A stretch of DNA of 33,369 bases from Streptomyces sp. McG3 (GCF_018619185.1 NZ_JAAXYC010000062.1:1-33369); one strand, 5' to 3'. Shown: positions 25,699 through 33,296, counted from the first letter of the stretch. Program-made: numbers and translations. The notes: generated by a model from the letters alone, not told the origin.

Positions 25699-26439
25699 TC
25701 AGGCGGTGTAGCCACCGTCGACCGCCAGTGAGGTGCCGGTGATCCACTGGGCGTCCGGACCGGCGAGGAAGGCCACGGCCTTCGCGGTGTCGGCCCCCGC
25801 GCCCAGCACCTTCGCCGCGGTCCTCAGCCGCTCCTCCTCGGCCTCGTCCGTGCCGTCCGGGTTCATGTCGGTGACGGTGGGCCCCGGGTCCACGATGTTC
25901 GCGGTGATCCCCTTGGACGCCACGTCGTGGGCCAGGCCCTTGGTGAAGCCGATCAGCGCCGACTTGCTCATGGCGTACAGCGTCACGTCCGGGACCGGCA
26001 CGCGGTTGGCCCAGCAGCTGCCGATGCTGATGACGCGGCCGCCCTGTCCCAGGTGGGGGATGGCCGCCTGGGTGGCCAGGAAGACGGCGCGCACGTGGAC
26101 GGCCAGGGTGCGGTCGATCTCCTCCAGCGTCACGTCCTCGATCGGGCCGTAGGGGAAGACTCCGGCGTTGTTCACCAGGATGTCGAGCCGGCCGAGCTCC
26201 GTCGCGGTCCGCTCGACGGATCCGACGACGGCCGCCGGGTCCGCGCTGTCGGCCCGGATGGCCAGGCCCTTGCGTCCGAGCGCCTCGATCGCCTTGACGA
26301 CCTCCTGGGCCCTGTCGGCCGCGCTCACGTACGTCAGGGCGACGTCCGCGCCCTCCTCCGCCAGTCGGAGGGCGGTCGCGGCACCGATGCCGCGGCTTCC
26401 CCCGGTCACCAGTGCCACCTTGCCCGCAAGCTGAGGCAT
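25699..26439 (-). CDS. SDR family NAD(P)-dependent oxidoreductase (3-ketoacyl reductase-like)
   Basis: A 246-aa classical short-chain dehydrogenase. The cofactor motif TGGSRGIG is at residues 12-19, NNAG at 90-93, and the catalytic triad is Ser139 or 141, Tyr155 and Lys159 (YAMSK). The end reads DAQWITGTSLAVDGGYTA, as usual. Length is normal. The upstream region holds an inverted-repeat operator shared with the divergent TetR gene, so this SDR is probably the TetR target. Substrate unknown; the fold fits many alcohol/ketone pairs. It is followed by the SMR exporter and may be co-transcribed with it, suggesting a small detoxification unit. Confidence 0.93.
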   Translation of the reverse strand: MPQLAGKVALVTGGSRGIGAATALRLAEEGADVALTYVSAADRAQEVVKAIEALGRKGLAIRADSADPAAVVGSVERTATELGRLDILVNNAGVFPYGPIEDVTLEEIDRTLAVHVRAVFLATQAAIPHLGQGGRVISIGSCWANRVPVPDVTLYAMSKSALIGFTKGLAHDVASKGITANIVDPGPTVTDMNPDGTDEAEEERLRTAAKVLGAGADTAKAVAFLAGPDAQWITGTSLAVDGGYTA

Positions 26440-26466
26440 CTCGCTCCATCCACGCTAAGGTCAATA

Positions 26467-26486
26467 TCTGGGTCGAACGATCCAGA
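26467..26486. promoter_or_regulatory. Inverted-repeat operator between the SDR and TetR genes
   Basis: TCTGGGTCG-AA-CGATCCAGA has 9-nt arms with one mismatch and lies midway between the two divergent start codons (26439 and 26540). Size and position fit a TetR-family site controlling both genes. Confidence 0.65.
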
Positions 26487-26539
26487 AATACTAAACAGGC
26501 AGGATGACCGGGGGTCAACCCATCCTTGAGGAGGCAGAC

Positions 26540-27160
26540 ATGGCCGAAAGAGGCCGACCGCGCGCGTTCGACCGGGCGGCGGCGCTGCGGCGCGCGATGA
26601 TGACGTTCTGGGAGCTCGGCTACGAGGGCACGAAGCTCACGGACCTGACCGCCGCCATGGGCATCAACTCCGCCAGCCTGTACAACACCTTCGGCTCGAA
26701 GGAGCAGTTGTTCCGCGAGGCCGTCGCGCTCTACGACCGCACCGCGGGCTCGGCGACCAACCGCGCGCTGCGCGAGGCGCCGACGGCGCGGGCCGCGGTG
26801 GAGGCCATGCTGCGCGGCAACATCGACACCTTCACCGACCCGGAGACCCCGAGCGGCTGCATGATCGTGCTGTCGGCCACGAACTGCTCGCACCAGAACA
26901 AGCAAGTCGCCGAGCACCTGGCCCAGTGGCGGCGGACCTCGGTCGCGGAGCTGGAGAAGCGGCTGGGGCGGGCCGTGGAGGAGGGGGAGTTGGCACCGGG
27001 AACGGACGTCCGCGCGATCGCCGCCTTCTACGCGACCATCCTGCACGGGCTGTCGATAGAGGCCCGGGACGGTGTGCCCGTGGAGCGGCTCCGCTCCACC
27101 GTGGACCACGCCGTGGCCCTGTGGGACTCCCTGGTGCGGCAGCCGGCCGGACAGCGCTGA
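26540..27160 (+). CDS. TetR/AcrR-family transcriptional regulator
   Basis: A 206-aa repressor. The N-terminal helix-turn-helix is plain: FWELGYEGTKLTDLTAAMGI then NSASLYNTFGSKEQLFREAV. The C-terminal ligand domain (GCMIVLSATNCS, then AIAAFYATILHGLSIEARDG) resembles TetR proteins that control SDR or aldo-keto reductase genes. ATG 26540 has GAGGAGG six nt upstream; the frame extends to 26504 but without a ribosome binding site. It is divergent from the SDR gene and an inverted repeat lies between them, so autoregulation plus SDR/SMR control is likely. The last ~50 nt of this gene recur at 28015-28065 as part of a tandem duplication. Confidence 0.93.
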   Translation: MAERGRPRAFDRAAALRRAMMTFWELGYEGTKLTDLTAAMGINSASLYNTFGSKEQLFREAVALYDRTAGSATNRALREAPTARAAVEAMLRGNIDTFTDPETPSGCMIVLSATNCSHQNKQVAEHLAQWRRTSVAELEKRLGRAVEEGELAPGTDVRAIAAFYATILHGLSIEARDGVPVERLRSTVDHAVALWDSLVRQPAGQR

Positions 27161-27193
27161 GGGGCGCCCGGCCGCATCAGGGCCGGGCGCCCC
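27161..27193. terminator. Bidirectional terminator between tetR and lipoprotein gene 1
   Basis: A perfect 13-bp stem, GGGGCGCCCGGCC (27161-27173) against 27181-27193, with a 7-nt loop, starts directly after the tetR stop. It serves the convergent lipoprotein gene as well. Confidence 0.85.
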
Positions 27194-27211
27194 CTTGTGC
27201 GCCGGGCGGTG

Positions 27212-27772
27212 TCACCCGCAGGCGGCTGTCCCTTCGACCGCCTTGGTGTAGGCGACGAGCAGCTTCTTGATGGCGTCCGGGTCGTCGACGCCCGCGTCGC
27301 GGGTCTCGACTGCGATGTAGAGGTCCTGCTCCGGATGCTCCGACGCCTTGCAGGAAGGGACGGTCTTGCCGACGCCGGCTTTCCCGGTGTGGACGAAGCG
27401 TTCGTCCTCCGACAGGGTCCCGTCGTCCGTGTTGGAGTATCCCTGCGAGACCGCCGCCGTGGTGTGCCCCTCACTCCACCAGGCCTGCGCGAGGCTGAGA
27501 ACCAGTTCGCCGTCCACGGACAGGTTGCAGCGGATTGTTCCGCCGTTCGGTTTCTGGGTGGCCGTGGTGAGGGAGTCGCCGCCGGGCAGGGCGGCCTTCA
27601 CCAGTGCGGGGTCCACGGGGATCCCGCACATGGAGGTGGGCACGGTGTACGCCTTCTTGGGCGGTTCGTCGCCGGAGCATCCGGCCAGGGTGGCGGTGAG
27701 GGCGACGGCGGCCGACACGGAGAGGACCCTGCCGATGAACCGGCGACGGCGAAGAGTTCCACTGACAGACAA
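27212..27772 (-). CDS. Secreted lipoprotein, copy 1
   Basis: A 186-aa predicted lipoprotein. The signal peptide (RRRRFIGRVLSVSAAVALTA) ends in the lipobox LAGC with Cys32, so the protein is anchored outside the cytoplasmic membrane. The mature part has a Cys pattern (SMCGIPVDPALV, IRCNLSVDG, VPSCKASEHP, GTAACG) with small-domain spacing that recalls DUF3558-like actinobacterial lipoproteins; this is only a resemblance. The start is TTG with GAAAGG 9-10 nt upstream. It differs from copy 2 at about 41 of 186 residues by hand count, mostly in the signal peptide and one central loop. It is separated from the intact 766-aa gene by a fragment of that gene, so its expression may now depend on read-through. 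Confidence 0.85.
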   Translation of the reverse strand: MSVSGTLRRRRFIGRVLSVSAAVALTATLAGCSGDEPPKKAYTVPTSMCGIPVDPALVKAALPGGDSLTTATQKPNGGTIRCNLSVDGELVLSLAQAWWSEGHTTAAVSQGYSNTDDGTLSEDERFVHTGKAGVGKTVPSCKASEHPEQDLYIAVETRDAGVDDPDAIKKLLVAYTKAVEGTAACG

Positions 27773-27836
27773 CGCGAGAAGCCTTTCGATGTCGGGGCGG
27801 GGAAGACACGGCGGGCGTCGCCTCCGGGCATGTGGT

Positions 27837-28015
27837 CAGATGGCCGTCTTCACATGGGGGTTCATCTGCTCGGTGTTCGTAGGGCTACCTGCTCAAGGGA
27901 GAACTGCATCTCCTTCGAGTGGCGCTCGCCGGCCCGCAGATCAGGGTTCATGTGGTAGTCCATGAGGTTCGCCATGTACTGCTTGTTGGCCATCTCCGCG
28001 GCCGCGTACCCCTCG
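27837..28015 (-). pseudogene. Fragment of a second copy of the 766-aa gene
   Basis: The translation GEGYAAAEMANKQYMANLMD...MQFSLEQVA matches residues ~560-603 of the 766-aa protein, then jumps with a frameshift to TNTEQMNPHVKTAI and TGA, matching its last 14 residues. About 435 nt between are missing. The apparent ATG at 28059 comes from antisense tetR sequence, so the open frame there is a chimera and not a real gene. Confidence 0.85.
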
Positions 28016-28065
28016 CCGTGGGCCTGTAGGACTCCCTGGTACGGCAGCCGGCCGGACATTGCTGA
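28016..28065 (+). pseudogene. Fragment of the tetR 3' end
   Basis: The last ~50 nt of the tetR gene are repeated with a TAG in place of a Trp codon (CTG TAG GAC) and end in TGA at 28063-28065, followed by a copy of the tetR terminator. It marks the edge of the duplication. Confidence 0.85.
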
Positions 28066-28099
28066 GGGGGCGTCCGGCGGAATCAGGCCGGGCGCCCCC
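28066..28099. terminator. Copy of the terminator, after lipoprotein gene 2
   Basis: GGGGGCGTCCGGC (28066-28078) pairs with GCCGGGCGCCCCC (28087-28099), with one G-T wobble. It is homologous to the terminator at 27161-27193 and ends the cluster on the - strand. Confidence 0.8.
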
Positions 28100-28116
28100 T
28101 TGTGCGCCGGGCGGGG

Positions 28117-28677
28117 TCACCCGCAGGCGGCTGACCCTTCGACCGCCTTGGTGTAGGCGAGGAGCAGTTTCTCGATGGCGTCCGGGTCGTCGACGCCCGT
28201 GTCGCGGGTCTCGACCACCGTGTAGAGGTCCTGCTCCGGGTGCTCCGACACCTTGCAGGAGGAAACGGTCTGACCGACGCCGGCTTTCCCGGTGTGGACG
28301 AAGCGGAGGTCGTCCGACAGCTTCCCGTCGTCCGTGTTGGCGTATCCCTGTGCGACCCCAGCCGCGCTGTCCCTGTCCCCCCACCAGGCCTGGGCGAGGC
28401 TCAGGGCCTCCTTCCCGTCCACGGACAGGTTGCAGCGGACCGTTCCGCCGTTTGGCTTCGTGGTGGCCATGGTGAGGGAGTCGCCGCCGGGCAGCGCGGC
28501 CTTCACCAGGGCAGGATCAACGGTGATCCCGCACAGGGATGGGGGCACGGTGTACGCCTTCTTGGGCGGTTCGTCGCCGGAGCATCCGGCCAGGGTGGAG
28601 GCGAGGGCGACGGCGGCCGACAGGGAGACGGCCGCGCCGACGAACCGGTGACGCCGGAGCGATTCACGGACAGACAA
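28117..28677 (-). CDS. Secreted lipoprotein, copy 2
   Basis: A 186-aa paralogue of the lipoprotein at 27212-27772, the same length with no gaps. The signal peptide (FVGAAVSLSAAVALAS) ends in LAGC with Cys32. The mature domain begins SGDEPPKKAYTVPPSLCG and contains VRCNLSVDG, FVHTGKAGVGQTVSSC and ends EGSAACG, so four Cys are shared with copy 1 and two disulfides are possible. The start is TTG with GAAAGG upstream. It begins 59 nt after the 766-aa gene on the same strand, so it is probably the last gene of that operon. By analogy with effector/immunity loci it could protect against the large protein, but no domain proves this. Confidence 0.87.
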   Translation of the reverse strand: MSVRESLRRHRFVGAAVSLSAAVALASTLAGCSGDEPPKKAYTVPPSLCGITVDPALVKAALPGGDSLTMATTKPNGGTVRCNLSVDGKEALSLAQAWWGDRDSAAGVAQGYANTDDGKLSDDLRFVHTGKAGVGQTVSSCKVSEHPEQDLYTVVETRDTGVDDPDAIEKLLLAYTKAVEGSAACG

Positions 28678-28736
28678 CGTGAGCCTTTCGAGGTGGGGGC
28701 GGGGAAGGTGCGGGGGTGCTGACTTTGGAGGTGCGA

Positions 28737-31037
28737 TCAGATGTCCGTCTTCAAGTGAGGAGACATCTGAAGGGTGTTCGTCCCTGCGGCCCGGAACCCG
28801 AGCTGAGCGGCGACACGCGCCTTTTCGTCAATACTGTTGTCCATCAGGTCCTCGCGGCCGTGCGCCTTCGCCGCGGCCTCCACCGCCTTCTCGGTGTACT
28901 CCGAGTTCTGCTCGACGCCGCTCTCCCACTGCTCGCCCATGACAGGGCCGGCGGCGTCCTTGGCCTTCCCCTCGGCGTCCTTGAAGAAGGATTCCAGGAC
29001 CATGCTGCTCGCCGTCTCCGCCAAGCCGCCGGCCACCGCGCCACCGACCGGGCTGGCGACGAACGACGTACCCACGCCGATACCCGTACCGATGCCCCCG
29101 GAGATGGCATTCTTCCACTGCGCCACGGACTGCTCGTACTTCTTGTCGGTCTCTTCTGCTTCGCCGGCGACCGCCTCCTGACGGCCGATGGCCAGGGTGC
29201 CGGACACCTCACCAGACCCCTGGGCGACCTGCTCCAGGGTGAACTGCATGTCCTTCGAGTAGCGCTCGTCCGCCGGCAGATCCGGGTTCATGTGGTAGTC
29301 CATGAGGTTCGCCATGTACTGCTTGTTGGCCACCTCCACGGCCGCGTATCCCTCGGCGTTCTGACCCACGGTCAGCAACAGGGCGTTGACATCACGGTGG
29401 TTGAGCGTGGCGGAGCTGCCGGCGACGGGGAACAGCTTGTCCGTTTCGCCGTCCGAGTCGTTCGTCATGGCCCGGTTGATGTCCGGCAGGTACTCCGAGG
29501 TGATCTGCCCGATGCTGTCGCCCATGTAGTTGTGCTTGGTGAGCCGTTCGTTGTCGTCCGCGATGGAGGCCACCAGCGACTCGAAGAGCTTGGTCTGCCC
29601 CTCGTTGTGGGCCGGAGTGTCCACCGTCGGCAACTCGCCCGCCGGGTGCCCGGTCGTGGCGGCCTCCAGGGCGAGGGCGAGGGTGTTGCGGCCGGTGTTG
29701 TCGTCGTCGCCCTTGAGGTTGGTCTCCTGGGGCCACTCCCGCTCCTCGAAGAGGTACTCGAAGTTGGAGAGCGGGATCTTTCCGTTCTTGCCGTTGCCGT
29801 CCGTATCGCGCTCGAAGGGGGAGTCCTCCTTCGAGACGTACTCCTGGTTGAAGAAGTCGGTCGCCGCGTCCGGGCTGTTGGACAGCCCCTTGAGGTAGCC
29901 GGTCAGCGGGTCGTCGCCGCTGTCCTCGCCGATCCGGTTGAGCCACGGGTCCGGGCCCATGTGCTGCCACGCCATGTTGTCGTGCTCGCCGTTGCCGGTG
30001 AGTTTGCGTTCCGTCTCCATGAGCTTGTTGCCGTAGCTCTTGAGGAACTGGTCGTCGTAGTCGCCGGTCCGCATCAGGTTGCTCATGACCTGGAAGCCCA
30101 TGGGGCCGCCGCCGTCCCGGCCGATGGGCTGTTCGCCCAGCTTGATCATGTTGCCCTTCCAGCTCGTCATGTCGGCGGAGTCGCTCTGGGTGGCGGTGGC
30201 GAGCGTGAGGCCGAGATTGCGCTGGAGGTCGTCGAGCTTGTCGAGCCGTTCGCGGCCCACGTGCGGGTTCACGGCCGGGTCGTTGATGCCCTGCCAGAAT
30301 TCGAGGGTCTTCTGGGGTCCGAGCTGCGTGGCGAACCGCTCGGCGAACAGCGGATCGTTCTTGTACTTGTCCAGACCGCCGTTGATCTTGTCGAAGTCGG
30401 CGGGCGTGAGGTCCTCGGGGTTCTTCGCCGCGATCTTGGCGAGGTCCTCGGCCGCCTGGACGGCCTCGACCGCGGAGTCACGGTCCTTGTAGTCGGCGCC
30501 CGAGAAGCCCATCGTGGACTGGTTGGCGATCGCGGTCAGTACCTTGCTCGCCGAGGTGTCGCTCTCCGTGGCCTTCTTGAGGATCCCCTGCACTTCGTCG
30601 CGCAGCGCGGTGACGTCGCTCTGGTCGTGCTCGGGTACGGAGGTGCCCTTCGCTGCTCGATCCGGGTGGATGTTCATCGTGACGGTGAAACCACCGCCGC
30701 CGTTGTCGACGACGGTCAGATTCTTCTTGGCTCCGCGGCTGATGGCCTCCTCGACGTCCTTCTTGTGCTGCCGCAACTCGTCGCGGGTGTCGGTGAGGAT
30801 CTTGCTGATGGTGTTGGCCTGGGTGTGGGCGTCGGCGAACTCACCGGCGGTCTTGCCGACGAACTCCTTGGTGACCTGGGCGTTCAGGCCGGCCCAGTCG
30901 GCCGAGTTGGCGGCTTTGCGCAACCCGTCCTCGGCCTGCTTCTTCAGTTGGGCGAGGTTGCGTACGAGCAGTCCCCAGTCGGAGACGGCTTCGTCGAGCG
31001 TCGCGAAGTTGCCGAAGCGCAGCGCGTCGAGATCCAT
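28737..31037 (-). CDS. Large ESX/WXG100-type N-terminal protein, possibly DUF6571-like
   Basis: A 766-aa protein with no signal peptide. Residues 1-105 are helical and ESX-like: DALRFGNFATLDEAVSDWGL, then ADWAGLNAQVTKEFVGKTAG with a WxG motif, then a long coiled coil. The middle (~150-600) is polar and rich in Asp/Asn, with no catalytic motif I can name. Residues ~643-680 form a glycine-rich hydrophobic stretch (ISGGIGTGIGVGTSFVASPV, GGAVAGGLAETASS) like a membrane-inserting helical hairpin. The tail ends FRAAGTNTLQMSPHLKTDI. I believe it belongs to the Streptomyces DUF6571 group, but that is from memory. It follows a WXG100-like gene by 37 nt and precedes lipoprotein copy 2. Secretion by a type VII system is likely; no EccC-type ATPase is in the window. 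Confidence 0.8.
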   Translation of the reverse strand: MDLDALRFGNFATLDEAVSDWGLLVRNLAQLKKQAEDGLRKAANSADWAGLNAQVTKEFVGKTAGEFADAHTQANTISKILTDTRDELRQHKKDVEEAISRGAKKNLTVVDNGGGGFTVTMNIHPDRAAKGTSVPEHDQSDVTALRDEVQGILKKATESDTSASKVLTAIANQSTMGFSGADYKDRDSAVEAVQAAEDLAKIAAKNPEDLTPADFDKINGGLDKYKNDPLFAERFATQLGPQKTLEFWQGINDPAVNPHVGRERLDKLDDLQRNLGLTLATATQSDSADMTSWKGNMIKLGEQPIGRDGGGPMGFQVMSNLMRTGDYDDQFLKSYGNKLMETERKLTGNGEHDNMAWQHMGPDPWLNRIGEDSGDDPLTGYLKGLSNSPDAATDFFNQEYVSKEDSPFERDTDGNGKNGKIPLSNFEYLFEEREWPQETNLKGDDDNTGRNTLALALEAATTGHPAGELPTVDTPAHNEGQTKLFESLVASIADDNERLTKHNYMGDSIGQITSEYLPDINRAMTNDSDGETDKLFPVAGSSATLNHRDVNALLLTVGQNAEGYAAVEVANKQYMANLMDYHMNPDLPADERYSKDMQFTLEQVAQGSGEVSGTLAIGRQEAVAGEAEETDKKYEQSVAQWKNAISGGIGTGIGVGTSFVASPVGGAVAGGLAETASSMVLESFFKDAEGKAKDAAGPVMGEQWESGVEQNSEYTEKAVEAAAKAHGREDLMDNSIDEKARVAAQLGFRAAGTNTLQMSPHLKTDI

Positions 31038-31074
31038 GAGTGGTCGTTTCTCCCTGTACGTCGTGGTCGCGCTG

Positions 31075-31569
31075 CTACTTCTTCTGCTCGTACGCCGGGT
31101 TCTTGTTTCCCGGCTCGCCGACCCGCTCGTCGAATCCGGCGTCCAGGGCGTCGATGCTGCTCATCTGCCGCTGGATGTAGTGGTCGTCGCCGGCGTGCAC
31201 CTTCTTGGTGACCTGCATGTGGTTGGCGATATGGGCGCAGGCGTCCATGAGCGACTTCAGCTGCTCGTCCCACCGCTTCGACACGTGCTTGAGCCCGCCG
31301 CCCAACGCGAAGCCCTGGCCGCTCAGGTCGCCGGCCGCTTTGTCGCTGCTGGGAACGGCTACCCGGGCCTTGCCCCAGAGCTCGCTGTAGAGGCCGTGCG
31401 CCTGGCTGCCGATCTTCACCAGATCGCCGTTGGTCACCTTGAGATCACCGGTCTGCCCGGGCAGGGCCGCGGAGCCGCCGCCCCCGGGGTCGAGCTGGTT
31501 CAACCGCATCGCGGTGGACTGCCGATCGGCGGCGTCCGTCTTCAGCTGTTCCCACTCGTCCCAGGCCAT
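31075..31569 (-). CDS. WXG100-like small helical protein, partner of the 766-aa protein
   Basis: A 164-aa protein without signal peptide. It starts MAWDEWEQLKTDAADRQST, passes a Gly/Ser linker near residue 32, then two amphipathic helices (GDLVKIGSQAHGLYSELWGKARVA and LKHVSKRWDEQLKSLMDACAHIA) and ends in a charged, flexible tail. This two-helix layout, and its place directly upstream of the large ESX-like protein, resembles WXG100-type chaperone/partner proteins of type VII loci. There is no exact WXG between the helices. The ATG has GAAGGG six nt upstream. A possible promoter on this strand is TTGAAC (31662-31657) with TAGCTT (31641-31636), but the spacer is only 15 nt. First gene of the cluster. 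Confidence 0.75.
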   Translation of the reverse strand: MAWDEWEQLKTDAADRQSTAMRLNQLDPGGGGSAALPGQTGDLKVTNGDLVKIGSQAHGLYSELWGKARVAVPSSDKAAGDLSGQGFALGGGLKHVSKRWDEQLKSLMDACAHIANHMQVTKKVHAGDDHYIQRQMSSIDALDAGFDERVGEPGNKNPAYEQKK

Positions 31570-31744
31570 GGAAAACCCTTCCCCCGTGCATCCGCTGTGT
31601 CCCGTCGCGCCCGACGGGCACCTTTGCCTCGGGCCAAGCTAGCAACTCGACCAGGTGTTCAAGCAGGGCGGAGCCCGATCCCGGAACGATGGCTGTGACC
31701 ATCTCGTGGAGACTTCGGGAGCGGCGCTGCCCGATGTCCCGGGA

Positions 31745-31877
31745 TCAAGTGATTGGTCTGCTTTCGTGCTCGCGGGACCCGGCGGCGACGCGTTCCGCCT
31801 CGCGGAAGCGCCGGAGCAGTGTCCGCACCAGGTCCGAGACGAACGCCGCGCCCAGCCCGCGACCGGTCGGCGATCAC
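31745..31877 (-). pseudogene. Probable frameshifted small gene
   Basis: On the - strand AGGAGAGAGGAAAGCC precedes a GTG at 31877, a good ribosome binding site. The frame from that GTG gives MIADRSRAG and then loses coding character. The neighbouring frame from the same point reads GLGAAFVSDLVRTLLRRFREAERVAAGSREH to a TGA at 31745, with strong G/C third positions. One small indel near 31850 would restore a ~45-residue helical, Arg-rich protein. Family unknown; a sequencing error is also possible. Confidence 0.35.
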
Positions 31878-32013
31878 GGCTTTCCTCTCTCCTGAAGGTG
31901 TGCCTGCTCCCTCGGCCTCCGTGCCGACCAGCCTTGATCAAGAAGAAGGACGTACCGCGAGGTGATGGCGGGGACCCCCCGGGGCGGGCGGCCGGCCGCG
32001 CGCCGGGCGCGGC

Positions 32014-32019
32014 TACCAT
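32014..32019 (+). promoter_or_regulatory. Putative -10 box of a leaderless MFS transcript
   Basis: TACCAT lies 5 nt upstream of the MFS GTG, which has no Shine-Dalgarno. This matches the short spacing seen for dnaG and dgt. No -35 is evident. Confidence 0.35.
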
Positions 32020-32024
32020 CCCCT

Positions 32025-33290
32025 GTGACCGAAACGACCGAACCGCCCGGGCGCCGCGCCCCCATATTCGCCGACCTCACCCCGCTGCGGCTCTCGCCCG
32101 ACTACCGGCGGCTCTGGTTCGGGAACACCGTCTCCTGGATCGGCCAGGGCATGACGTCGCTGGCGGTCTCGCTCCAGGTCTACGACATCACCGGGTCCGC
32201 GTTCTCCGTGGGGCTCATCGGGTTCTGCTCACTCGTGCCGCTGGTCGTCTTCGGGCTCTACGGCGGGGCCGTCGCGGACACCGTCGACCGGCGCAAGCTC
32301 GGCCTGTTCAGCGCCGCCGGGTCGTTCGTTCTGTCGGTCGTCCTGGTGGCGGCGACGGTCGTGGGCACCGAACGGGTCGGGCTGCTGTACGCGGTCGTCG
32401 CCCTCCAGGCCGTCTGCTTCGCCCTCAACGCACCGGCCCGCTCCTCGATGATCGCCCGGCTGCTCCCGGCCGAGCAACTGCCCGCCGCCAACGCCCTGAA
32501 CTCCATCACCAGCACGACGGGCATGCTCGTCGGGCCGATGCTGGGAGGCCTGATCGTCGGCTGGTGGGGCTACCGCTCCGCGTACACCGTGGACGCCGTC
32601 TGCTTCACCGCCTCCCTGTACGCGATGTGGCGGCTGCCCTCGATGCTGCCCGAGCGGCAGGACGGCGGCACGGGCAAGCGGGCCTCCGTCCTGGACGGGC
32701 TGCGTTTCCTCGGGACCCGGCCGAACCTGCGGATGACCTTCTTCACCGACCTGTGCGCGATGGTCCTCGCCCACCCCCGCGCCCTCTTCCCGGTCGTCGC
32801 CGTCCTCTGGTACGGGGGTGACGCCCGGACCACCGGCATGCTCGTCGCCGCCCCGGCACTCGGCGCGCTGCTCGGCGGCGTGTTCTCCGGTTGGCTCGGC
32901 AGGATCCGGCGGCACGGGCTCGCGATCCTGCTGGCCGTCGGCTCCTGGGGGGTCGCCATCGCCGTCTTCGGACTGACCCGCAACCTCTGGCTGGGGCTGC
33001 TGTTCCTGGCGCTCGCCGGCTGCGCGGACACCATCTCCATGGTCTTCCGCAACACGATGCTCCAGGCGGCCGTGCCCGACGAGATGCGCGGCCGGCTCCA
33101 GGGCGTCTTCATCGTCGTCGTGGCGGGCGGCCCCCGCCTCGGGGACTTCCTGGCGGGCTCGGTGGCCGACCTCGCCACCCCCGCCGTCGCCGTCACCGGC
33201 GGCGGCGTCCTGTGCGTGACCGGCGTGGCCCTGCTCGCGCTGAAGTGGCGTGCCTTCGCCCGTTACGACGCCCACGACCCGCAGCCGTAG
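32025..33290 (+). CDS. MFS transporter (EntS/MFS_3-like exporter)
   Basis: A 421-aa inner-membrane transporter with about 12 hydrophobic segments. The start region, PLRLSPDYRRLWFGNTVSWI then GQGMTSLAVSLQVYDITGSA, is typical of the MFS_3/EntS-like exporter group, followed by the loop GGAVADTVDRRKLGLFSAAG, the usual motif A between helices 2 and 3. The central loop is RLPSMLPERQDGGTGKRASV. GTG 32025 is preferred over the longer frame starting at 31962 because VTETTEPPG leads straight into the conserved start. It is likely a drug or siderophore exporter; the neighbours give no clue to the substrate. A large palindrome follows the stop. Confidence 0.85.
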   Translation: MTETTEPPGRRAPIFADLTPLRLSPDYRRLWFGNTVSWIGQGMTSLAVSLQVYDITGSAFSVGLIGFCSLVPLVVFGLYGGAVADTVDRRKLGLFSAAGSFVLSVVLVAATVVGTERVGLLYAVVALQAVCFALNAPARSSMIARLLPAEQLPAANALNSITSTTGMLVGPMLGGLIVGWWGYRSAYTVDAVCFTASLYAMWRLPSMLPERQDGGTGKRASVLDGLRFLGTRPNLRMTFFTDLCAMVLAHPRALFPVVAVLWYGGDARTTGMLVAAPALGALLGGVFSGWLGRIRRHGLAILLAVGSWGVAIAVFGLTRNLWLGLLFLALAGCADTISMVFRNTMLQAAVPDEMRGRLQGVFIVVVAGGPRLGDFLAGSVADLATPAVAVTGGGVLCVTGVALLALKWRAFARYDAHDPQP

Positions 33291-33296
33291 CCCGGG

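Larger units (their letters stand above)
27110..29355. repeat. Two-copy tandem duplication: tetR end, lipoprotein gene, end of the 766-aa gene
   Basis: Positions 27110-28015 correspond to 28015-29355. The tetR 3' end, its terminator and the whole lipoprotein gene match at a constant offset of 905 nt (stops 27160/28065, lipoprotein ends 27212/28117, starts 27772/28677). After this the first copy lacks about 435 nt of the 3' region of the 766-aa gene. The join at 28014-28019 falls within a tiny shared CG/CCGTG stretch. This is a clean unequal-recombination product followed by decay. Confidence 0.9.
31570..32024. other. Divergent intergenic region with hairpin and gene remnant
   Basis: A 455-nt gap between the WXG100-like gene (-) and the MFS gene (+). 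It holds a perfect hairpin CCCGTCG-CGCC-CGACGGG at 31601-31618, inside the leader of the WXG100-like gene, a probable frameshifted small gene at 31745-31877 on the - strand, and the -10-like box of the MFS gene. Otherwise nothing is recognisable. Confidence 0.5.

Noticed and set aside
27862..28059. 65-aa open frame on the - strand as a separate small gene
   Set aside because: Its first residues come from antisense tetR sequence and its end is frameshifted; it is a by-product of the tandem duplication.
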